The notes under the pieces were generated by a model. It was not told the DNA's origin and made no database searches. It saw only the letters and a program-made list of their open reading frames with translations. A program made the position numbers and the translations under genes. A stretch of 64,000 nucleotides of DNA. Source: Bicyclus anynana (lineage: Eukaryota > Arthropoda > Insecta > Lepidoptera > Nymphalidae). Location of the stretch: NCBI RefSeq assembly GCF_947172395.1, contig NC_069093.1, positions 7,041,561-7,105,560 on the forward strand, in the 5' to 3' direction. Numbering within the stretch: position 1 is the first letter of the stretch; every line of letters starts with the position of its first letter. Shown here one piece after another: positions 58,601-64,000 of this stretch.

Positions 58601-59548
58601 CACTAGAATTTGTTTTATTCTCTTTTATGTTGACGGAAGTTGCATCTAATGCTTAAGCTACAGATAACCAATAAACTACTTTAGAACGTATTTTAATCGA
58701 ATGAACTGCAGGAACCCAAAGATGCGCGCTAAGACATACCTCGTGAAGAATTATTGACAAATTGTAGACCAATAGCAATAGCTCCGATCCGAAAATATCG
58801 CTCTCTCTTTCATTGCGTACGTACGAGATAGCTTTACTTCCGGTTTAGCACTATTGGTCTAAAAAGTCTTTTTCTTTTGACGATTCAGAAATCGAAACTT
58901 CGGACAGTGCGTTGCCAGTGATGACGTATGGTTCCTTGGAACCATAGGTCACTATTGGTCTCTTATGAAGATTCAGAGTCACATAGCGGGCAAGCTATGC
59001 TCAGAGTATTTCTGCATGATGGAATCAGAACCAAAGTAACCGACATAGCTCAACGACTTGTGAAGCTGAAGTAGCAACGGGACAGATACTTCAAAGAGCC
59101 CCAAGGTGCTAGAATGGCGACCCCGCAGTGGAAAACACGGTTGACAAGTAAACTGACAACATCAAGCGAGTCGCAGGAATTCGCTGGATGCAGGCGGCTC
59201 AGGATCGTGGTATTTTGGAAGTCCTTACAAAAGGTCTGTGTCATGCCGTGGACATCCATCGGCTGATATGATGATAATGAGGATGACTACATAAATCTTT
59301 GTCAATTAATCAATAGGTACTTACGCCAGTTTGCCTCAACAAGTAATCCGACAGTCTCATAGTCTCGTTAGCCGCGGCGCTCGGGTCTGGACAAGCGTCG
59401 GGGTCCCAGTTCGCGTCCCCCTCAACCGCTACCGTCTTCTTCACCATCTGCGTGATTGCCAAGTTGAGGCATACACGCATCGTGTACGCGTTGGCTACAG
59501 CCAACAGCGCCATTATTGAGAACACATACCTTTGTGGTATTACGAATA
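44401..59548 (-). CDS. SLC17-type MFS anion/phosphate transporter (gene A), 7 of 8 exons
   Basis: Paralogue of gene B, with the same predicted role. Exons seen: 59548-59325, 54622-54386, 53130-52924, 49183-49010, 48437-48221, 46756-46518, 44616-44401. They join in frame to 504 residues, so the full protein is about 516. The first visible exon starts in phase 1 (TA), as gene B exon 2 does; the missing exon should encode about 12 residues ending in G. Family marks: 'PQRYVFSIMALLAVANAYTM' with Arg in helix 1; a sequon NET in the first loop; 'FYYGYVITHIPGG'; RVIEGFGEGP in helix 4; 'PKAERARMGA' and 'FGGAQIGN'; 'IGHDWGYFTM'; 'INALDITPNYAG'; C-terminal WWDD and a charged tail (NDSEKDENEQTKDKQ). All junctions are GT-AG. 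I searched 59549-64000 for an ATG exon with a matching donor and found none. Confidence 0.92.
44662..44993 (+). repeat. SINE family 1 in the last intron of gene A
   Basis: A box GGCGCAGTGG, B box GGTTCGATCCC, A-rich tail. Antisense to the gene, starting only 45 bases upstream of the exon 8 acceptor. Confidence 0.9.
45003..45142 (+). repeat. RTE-type LINE 3' end
   Basis: 'ggtggactgaggacatcaaa', 'ccgctggatgctggcagctc' and 'agtggacgtctatcgac', then (ATGATG). Confidence 0.82.
45268..45577 (+). repeat. tRNA-derived SINE, family 2, with target duplication
   Basis: Full copy with perfect 12-base duplications ATTATTTTTTTG at 45256-45267 and 45578-45589. Confidence 0.92.
46518..46756 (-). CDS. Gene A coding exon 7
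   Basis: Acceptor ...GATTTCAG, donor GTAAGT. Encodes helices 9-11 with 'INALDITPNYAG'. Same length (239) as the gene B exon. Confidence 0.93.
47021..47701 (-). mobile_element. Nonautonomous Helitron carrying a large minisatellite
   Basis: Minus-strand ends: A|TCTACTATATAAAAATAAG at 47701 and ...CCGCTAG|T at 47021. The 5' part contains 'cggttcgtgcgttctggagt' (plus reading). The middle is the 11-base minisatellite. It lies in gene A intron 6. Confidence 0.85.
47070..47560. repeat. TACCCTACCCC minisatellite
   Basis: About 490 bases of a mostly 11-base unit (occasional 6-base units). The G-rich strand (GGGGTAGGGTA) is the sense strand of gene A, so its pre-mRNA carries the G-rich repeat. The open frame through it is an artefact of the repeat. 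Confidence 0.95.
48010..48165 (+). repeat. Helitron family c fragment
   Basis: 'ccgatttgaaaaattctttc' and 'tattcccgtattcccacgag'. Confidence 0.5.
48221..48437 (-). CDS. Gene A coding exon 6
   Basis: Acceptor ...CTTTTCAG, donor GTAAGA, phase 1. Encodes 'IGHDWGYFTMVTDLPKY' and helices 7-8. Same length (217) as the gene B exon. Confidence 0.93.
49010..49183 (-). CDS. Gene A coding exon 5
   Basis: Acceptor ...GGTTTTCAG, donor GTAAGT. Encodes 'CYSTPNTHPYISDSE' and 'LDPVPWKALLRSVPLW'. Confidence 0.92.
49508..49665 (+). repeat. RTE-type LINE 3' tail, degenerate
   Basis: 'gttggggctccaaggtgctg' and 'tggacgtcattcgactaat', followed by a (GATGAT)n run of about 30 bases in gene A intron 4. Confidence 0.75.
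49996..50166 (-). mobile_element. MITE with GGCAAnTTCGTT termini
   Basis: Left 'ggcaagttcgttgataacac' and right 'gtgttacgaacgaagttgcc' are inverted repeats. The interior matches 42410-42582 in reverse. Confidence 0.7.
50921..51124 (-). repeat. SINE family 1, 5'-truncated
   Basis: From the T-run and 'caatctcacctgatggtgag' to 'actagccacggcccaagcc'. The tRNA head is missing. Confidence 0.8.
51393..51616 (-). mobile_element. Short LINE 3' tail bounded by TTAGG-type repeats
   Basis: On the minus strand: (TTAGG)4 (51616-51597), about 190 bases including 'cagtcatcaggcggcgagtc', an A9 tail (51408-51400), then GGTTAGG (51399-51393). The layout matches poly(A) LINEs that target telomeric repeats (TRAS/SART type); family assignment is inference. 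In gene A intron 4. Confidence 0.6.
51649..51870 (-). mobile_element. Helitron family b
   Basis: 'ggacgcccgcgatttcgtcc' to 'cttatataatattagtgtga'. A second partial end, 'tagcggatgcccgc', follows at 51861. Confidence 0.7.
52385..52873. mobile_element. 489-base MITE with ACAGGATGCTCG termini
   Basis: ACAGGATGCTCGGGAGTATT at the left and its near-exact inverse at 52843-52873; TATA on both sides may be the target. It contains a 16-base hairpin (52594-52609 / 52624-52639). It ends 45 bases from the exon 4 donor. Confidence 0.75.
52924..53130 (-). CDS. Gene A coding exon 4
   Basis: Acceptor ...TTGTTTCAG, donor GTAAAT. Encodes 'GPTMPALMAMISKWAPK' and helices 5-6. Confidence 0.93.
53600..54346. repeat. 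Tandem array with four TGACGTCA palindromes
   Basis: The unit starting 'atgatggtctatatttcaac' occurs at 53600, 53745 and 54062. TGACGTCA lies at 53720-53727, 53865-53872, 54037-54044 and 54182-54189. The longer units also share 'ggacgacagcgtttttgacg'. The array fills most of gene A intron 3. Confidence 0.85.
54386..54622 (-). CDS. Gene A coding exon 3
   Basis: Acceptor ...TTTTTACAG, donor GTAATA. Encodes 'PVLFEWSEATQG' through 'RVIEGFGE' (helices 2-4). Confidence 0.93.
54677..54982 (+). repeat. tRNA-derived SINE, family 2
   Basis: A box GTGATAGCCCAGTGG, B box GGTTCGAATCC, full body. It starts 52 bases from the exon 3 acceptor of gene A, antisense. Confidence 0.88.
54990..55190 (+). repeat. 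Interspersed repeat, family d
   Basis: (GTCT)n, 'catcatagctcccgaacaaa' and 'gcgagtgtttttagacatgt', as at 41770. Confidence 0.65.
55249..55395 (-). mobile_element. Helitron 3' end with (CCTAC)n
   Basis: A|CTAGCCGACGCCCGCGACT, then degenerate CCTACCC repeats. The 5' end is not identified. Confidence 0.6.
55863..56346. mobile_element. Foldback element with arms of about 195 bases
   Basis: TTTACCCGACTGCAAGAAGG at the left and its inverse at the right end. Inverted similarity continues through the (GTAT)n/(ATAC)n block, 'ttattacctcat', 'acgtaattaggatatcgtta' and 'acgactgtgaga'. A non-repeated centre of about 90 bases. No ORF. In gene A intron 2. Confidence 0.85.
56825..57002 (-). mobile_element. 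Helitron family c
   Basis: A|CTAGTAGCCGTCGCGCGG at the left and 'ataatataga|t' at the right. Confidence 0.75.
57010..59015. other. Gene A intron 2, no feature assigned
   Basis: AT-rich; a small GC hairpin ACCGCGCT/AGCGCGGT at 57490-57510. No exon-like ORF. Confidence 0.45.
59019..59288 (+). mobile_element. 5'-truncated RTE-type LINE
   Basis: 'gaatcagaaccaaagtaacc' (with a 20-base deletion relative to 37618), 'agaatggcgaccccgcagtg', 'gcgagtcgcaggaattcgct' and 'catccatcggctgatatgat'. It ends 36 bases from the exon 2 donor of gene A. Confidence 0.8.
59325..59548 (-). CDS. Gene A coding exon 2 (first visible)
   Basis: Acceptor ...TATTACAG, donor GTAAGT. Encodes helix 1 and the first lumenal loop with an NET sequon. 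Begins with two bases of a split codon. Confidence 0.92.
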
Positions 59549-60169
59549 CTGTAATAGGTATAAATGTATTAATTTTTTTATCGTCATAAATTCATTAAGA
59601 ACATAATAGTACATTATGATAATTATAAGTGCGATAAGTTGAAAATTACTGCCGAGCCGATATTGAAAACTCGAGCCGCAGGCGAGACCTATAGTAAGGA
59701 AGCAGAGGCTGTAATTTTTAAAAGTACGCACGTATATCATACGACGTTTTATAACACAGTTGCGAGGAAATACACTTTGAACACACTTTCTGAAAATGAA
59801 TTTGCATCTTTGCCTGTTTTCCATATGATGACATTTTGACACGCTTGTCATTTTTGAACAGATAGCGAAGTTTGTGCGGTTTTTTTTAGGAAAATGCGCC
59901 AAAAACAGCCAGTATTAGGTACTTATAAAGTAAATTGATATTTTCGTGTTTCTGTTACAGATTTAAATGGTTGTCATTTATTGTTAAAATTATTAAAATG
60001 AATTAAAGGTTTTTTATTATATTTTATCTAACAAAGTTAATTTTATTCATAAAATATGAGCACTTTACTTTACATTACGGCACATGTGCGTAATGAGATA
60101 TATTACAACATTGAAATTGGTGAAATGAGAGATACTTTACGAGCAAATGTATAATAAAGAATAATAGAA

Positions 60170-60280
60170 CTTACTCCCGTTCTAGAGAGGCCAAGGTCTT
60201 TATGCAAGTTATAAAAAGATTTTGCTGGTAATCCTCTCGCACCAACTACTACCGCGTACAAACTAACCACAAAGCCATTT
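60170..60280 (-). pseudogene. Retroelement ORF fragment
   Basis: Minus-strand frame reads 'YAVVVGARGLPAKSFYNLHK' then 'DLGLSRTG', which resembles the short conserved region (VVGARG...) after the reverse transcriptase in some LINE proteins. Isolated remnant. Confidence 0.45.
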
Positions 60281-60509
60281 CATTTAGTTCATTTGTTTGG
60301 TCTATTTATTCACTTTTATATTGTAATCCTTAAGAATTTTAGTCTTCCACGGCAAAGTACTCTACAAGTACTTTAAGTTTAGTTTGTTTGGAAAAAGGGA
60401 AAATGTCTGGTCTAGATCTCGAAACATAAAACATAGACTACTTTTTATTCCGAAAAATGTAAGAATGTTCCTGCGAGATGAAAAACTGAATTTCACGTGA
60501 ACGAAGACG

Positions 60510-60795
60510 AACTTAGTGGAATGCGCGATGGATTTACAAGAACGAAGTCCTGGGTTTGATCCCCGACTGGGCCGATTGAGATTTTTTCAATTGATACAGG
60601 TATAGAGCTTCGGCCGTGGCTAGTTACCATTCTACCGGTAAAGACGCACCGCCAAGCGATTTAGAGTTTCGGTACGATGTCGGCATGTAAATTTTCATCC
60701 TACTCCTTACAAGTTAGCCTGCTTCCAATTTAGATCGCATCATTACTTACCATCAGGTGAGATTGCAAGGGTTAACTTAAAAAATAAAAAAAGGA
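60510..60795 (+). repeat. SINE family 1, degenerate
   Basis: 'ggatttacaagaacgaagtc', 'gggtttgatccccgactggg' and 'catcaggtgagattgcaagg'. The A box is lost. Confidence 0.75.
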
Positions 60796-60829
60796 AGGCG
60801 TCCTCTGGTTATTTATTATAAGCGTTAGA

Positions 60830-60993
60830 TTTTTTTTTAAGAAAATTTGCCATAATTATCTTTTAAATATGACCAATATTCCAACTAGTCGGGAAAGAAT
60901 GTGCTAGGAGTGGGTACGACCAATGGGGCGGGGATCGAACCACCACCCTTCGGTGATGAGTCCACCGCTCTTACCGTTGAGCTATTGGGGTTG
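60830..60993 (-). repeat. tRNA-derived SINE, family 4
   Basis: The minus strand begins 'caaccccaatagctcaacgg' (A box), has a D-arm-like CTC/GAG, B box GGTTCGATCCC, and a body ending in an A-rich run. Not a working tRNA: the anticodon arm and T stem do not form properly. Confidence 0.75.
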
Positions 60994-61342
60994 TTAAATT
61001 AAATTCGTTGTCATTACCTCCTCTGGTATATTCAAAAGAATTTACTCGACAGTAAAATTAAATCTCTGGCCTTGTCTAGCCGATGCCTTATAGCGTTTGA
61101 ATTTACATTTTATAATATTTAAATACTTTAAAATTTCTATATATAGCATTAAAAATTGTCCATAAAATTTGTTTCAATGCATATTTAACATAATTGATAC
61201 GAATAATATCTACATTTAAATTGTTTCACAATATGAACACTTAGCGAAGTAGGTATTTCTTTGTTCAAATTAAATTATTTAAAAACTGGATTTCTGTTAT
61301 TAGGTATCTTTATGGTGTACACTAGGTTTGATTAAGGTAAGC

Positions 61343-61604
61343 ACTAATTAGATGTCTGTCTGTCTGTCTGTACGTTCGTCATAGAAACAAAAACTACTCT
61401 ACGGATTTTAACGAAACTTGGTACAATTATTTTTCATACACCTAAGCAGGTAATAGTATACTTTTCATCACGCTACGACCAATAGGAGCAGAACAGTGAA
61501 GGGATATTTTGGGAAAACGGGAGAAGTTATTCCAGTTTTACAACGATACTACTGTAAGGGCTGGATAAGGTCTAAGGGTGGACGAACTCGCGGGCGTCCG
61601 CTAG
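61343..61604 (+). mobile_element. Helitron family a, 3' part
   Basis: (GTCT)n at 61353-61369, 'ggattttaacgaaacttggt' and 'gcgggcgtccgctag|t'. Confidence 0.75.
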
Positions 61605-62340
61605 TTTCATAATAATAATGTGGGTGGTCGAAAATATCGTTCACTGTTAAATTAAATATACAGACTTTACAGTGATGAGGAAATCTTATAGATACATTCT
61701 ATACAAATATTTTAGAGAAGGAAAGATTTCATTGTTTGTTTGTTTGTTTACATTATGAAAAGGCTCTATAACTACAGAACTTCACTGTATGGGGAAGCTG
61801 CACTATTCCTGACTGCTATAGGCTATATTTTATCCCCGTATTCCTACAGGAACGGGAACTTAATACTACATTTATCACCATGCATTTTTCATTTATAATT
61901 TTCTGAAGTAAAATATTAATTATCTCACTAATAATTCCAATTATAAATCAATAAAAATAAATACACTAATCAAATCACTATTTCCAATTACAGATGTCGA
62001 TATGAAGGAATGAAGGTAACACAATAATTAATATCAATTATTATTGACAGGAAAAATGATACAATACCGACCTTACTTACGCTGCAGAAAAAAATAATTA
62101 ATCTAAAGAAGTCTAATAATTTATTAACGTGTTGAAAAGTCTTATAATTAATAAAACGTTTTATCAAATATTAGATCCTACAATATATATAGTTGTACAT
62201 AAATATAACGCTTAAATAGATCATATTAATGCATTTAAAACATAACATTGTAATGGGAAATAATACTAACATAATTTAAACACCTGAGCGATGTTATTGT
62301 ATGTATTTGTATAATTTTATTTATGAATTTAAATTTTAAT
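61605..62340. other. No gene seen; Helitron c-like fragment
   Basis: About 61700-61875 has 'atttcattgtttgtttgttt' and 'ttcctacaggaacgggaac' of Helitron family c. The rest is AT-rich. Confidence 0.45.
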
Positions 62341-62385
62341 TTTAACCGACTTCAAAAAGGAGGAGGTTCTCAAGTTGACCGGTAT

Positions 62386-62551
62386 GTTTTTAATATAAAA
62401 ATCTTTTTTTATTTCTTATCTTTCTGTACTAATTTTTTTATGAAACTTTAAAACACTGGCCCTTTATGTTTTTAATATAAAAAATCTTTTTTAATTTCTG
62501 ATTTTTCTGTACTAATTTTTTTATGAAACTCTTTAAAACACTGGCCCTTTC
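62386..62551. repeat. Tandem duplication of about 80 bases
   Basis: 'tttttaatataaaa...aaaacactggccctt' occurs twice in a row. Confidence 0.8.
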
Positions 62552-62662
62552 ATTTCGTGCACATGTTATGAAAGAATTCAAATATCCAATAATGTTTTTT
62601 TAAATTATAAATACATCTACTTACAATATACAGTTTCATGAATTTAGAAAGTTACTACAAAC

Positions 62663-62960
62663 AAACGAACTTTTTTTTTATTCTCTACAAGTTACCCTTG
62701 ACCACAATTTCACTTGATGGTAAATGACGATGCAATTTAAGATAGAAGCGGACTAACTTGTTAGGAGTAGAATGAAATCCACAGTCCTTTCTGTTTGTAC
62801 AGGACATCGTACCGGAACGCTAAATGGCTTGGTGGTACGTCTTTGGCGGTAGAGTGGTAACTAGCCACGGCCAAAGCCTCCCACCAGCCAGACCTGGACC
62901 AATTAAGAAAACCTCAATCGGCCCAGTCGGGGATCGAACTCAGGACCTCCGTCTTGTAAA
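62663..62960 (-). repeat. SINE family 1, head cut by a Helitron
   Basis: Reverse copy from the T-run to 'aggacctccgtcttgtaaa'. The A box end is missing where the Helitron begins. Confidence 0.85.
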
Positions 62961-63262
62961 TCTATACTTATAATAAGTTTGTAGAGAGGTCAATTCTGTA
63001 CATGAAATATATTTCCAAAATAACTATCAGGGGGTGATTAGTGATCGATACTGATGCCAAAAATGCAATCAAAAAATGTTTGTCTGTCTGTCTGTATGTT
63101 CGTTATAGACACAAAAATTACGCGACCCGAATTGTTCTTCATACTCCTGGGCAGGTTATAGTATACTTTCATCACGCTACGATCAATAGGAGCAGAGCAG
63201 TGAAGGAAAATGTTGGGAAAACGGGAGAAGTTACTCCATTATTTAAGCTTCTGTCGCGTGTG
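62961..63262 (+). mobile_element. Helitron family a, 3'-truncated
   Basis: A|TCTATACTTATAATAAGTT, (GTCT)n at about 63079-63097, 'aagcttctgtcgcgtgtg'. No CTAG end; the direct duplication follows. Confidence 0.75.
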
Positions 63263-64000
63263 TTATTATAAGCGTTAGATTTTTTTTTTAAAGAATATTT
63301 GCCATAATTATCTTTTAAATATGACCAATATTCCAACTAGTCGGGAAAGAATGTGCTAGGAATGGGTACGACCAATGGGGCGGGGATCGAACCACCACCC
63401 CTCGGTGATGAGTCAACCGCTCTTACCGTTGGGCTATTGGGGTTGTTAAATTAAATTCGTTGTCATTACCTCCTCTAGCATATTTAAAAGAATTTACTTG
63501 ACAGTAAAATTAAATCTCTGGCCTTGTCTAGCCGATGCCTTATACTGTTTGAATTTACATTTTATAATATTTAAATACTTTAAAATTTCTATATATAGCA
63601 TTAAAAATTGTTCATAAAATTTGGTTCAATGCATATTTAACATAATTGATACGAATAATATCTACATTTAAATTGTTTCACAATATGAACACTTAGCGAA
63701 GTAGGTATTTCTTTGTTCAAATTAAATTATTTAAAACTGGATTTCTATTATTAGGTATCTTTATGGTGTACACTAGGTTTGATTAAGGTAAGCACTAATT
63801 AGATGTCTGTCTGTACGTTCGTCATAGAAACAAAAACTTCTCGACGGATTTTAACGAAACTTGGTACAATTATTTTTCATACACCTGGGCAGGTTATAAT
63901 ATACTTTTCATCACGCTACGACCAATAGGGGCAGAACAGTGAAGGGATATTTTGGGAAAACGGGAGAAGTTATTCCATTTTTACAGCGATACAATTGTAA
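63260..64000. repeat. Right copy of a long direct duplication (continues past the window)
   Basis: Same order as 60814-61604: SINE family 4 on the minus strand (63275-63444), spacer, then a Helitron family a fragment from about 63805. Differences are scattered point changes and a shorter (GTCT)n. Confidence 0.9.

Larger units (their letters stand above)
60814..61604. repeat. Left copy of a long direct duplication
   Basis: About 740 bases match 63260-64000 nearly base for base, starting at 'ttattataagcgttagattt'. It holds SINE family 4, AT-rich spacer and a Helitron end (CTAG|T at 61601-61604). Confidence 0.9.

Noticed and set aside
59540..59902. Minus-strand ORF of 120 codons next to gene A exon 2
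   Set aside because: Overlaps the exon 2 acceptor in a different frame, has no family resemblance and ends just at the exon.
60920..60993. tRNA gene on the minus strand
   Set aside because: A and B boxes and a D-arm are present, but the anticodon arm and T stem do not form a proper tRNA, and the sequence continues as a SINE; a second copy is at 63372-63444.
62590..62640. Possible first exon of gene A (MKLYI followed by GTAAGT, minus strand)
   Set aside because: It ends in phase 0, but the next exon needs phase 1; no similarity to gene B exon 1.
1..64000. CRISPR array
   Set aside because: The regular repeats are microsatellites or minisatellites; no spaced direct repeats with unique spacers, and the genome is eukaryotic.

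Overview
The window looks like intronic and intergenic DNA from a moth or butterfly (Lepidoptera). The reasons are AT-rich sequence packed with tRNA-derived SINEs, small Helitrons that begin with TC and end with CTAG between A and T, RTE-type LINE tails ending in (GATGAT)n, a mariner relic and a (TTAGG)n-type repeat. The species assignment is inference. I see no bacterial features.

The only genes I can support are two tandem paralogues on the minus strand, both members of the SLC17 branch of the major facilitator superfamily (insect 'putative inorganic phosphate cotransporter' / sialin-like anion transporters). Gene B (28855-41374) is complete: eight coding exons give a predicted protein of 512 residues. 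Gene A (44401-59548) has seven of the expected eight coding exons; its short first exon, with the start codon, was not found and probably lies beyond position 64000. The two genes have the same intron positions and phases, and nearly the same exon lengths (217 and 239 bases are identical for exons 6 and 7), so they arose by tandem duplication. Both are interrupted by large introns full of repeats. Their jobs are presumably parallel: 12-helix, proton- or sodium-coupled anion or phosphate transport across a membrane.

Layout: 1-28.8 kb has no recognisable gene and consists of SINEs, Helitrons, LINE relics, foldback MITEs and several near-perfect palindromes, plus one candidate arthropod core promoter (Inr plus DPE) at 20734. 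28.8-41.4 kb is gene B. 41.4-44.4 kb is the spacer, with an exact 180-base tandem duplication. 44.4-59.5 kb is gene A, whose introns carry a roughly 0.5 kb G-rich minisatellite inside a Helitron, a LINE tail in TTAGG repeats and a tandem array with four TGACGTCA palindromes. 59.5-64 kb holds repeats, including a 740-base direct duplication that runs off the right edge.

I did not find a clear new biological system. The observations most worth checking are the repeats inserted very close to splice sites in both genes (one leaves its target duplication 7 bases from a donor), a 117-base GC-rich structured insertion with an 11-base target duplication and no poly(A), several long hairpins, and the promoter candidate.
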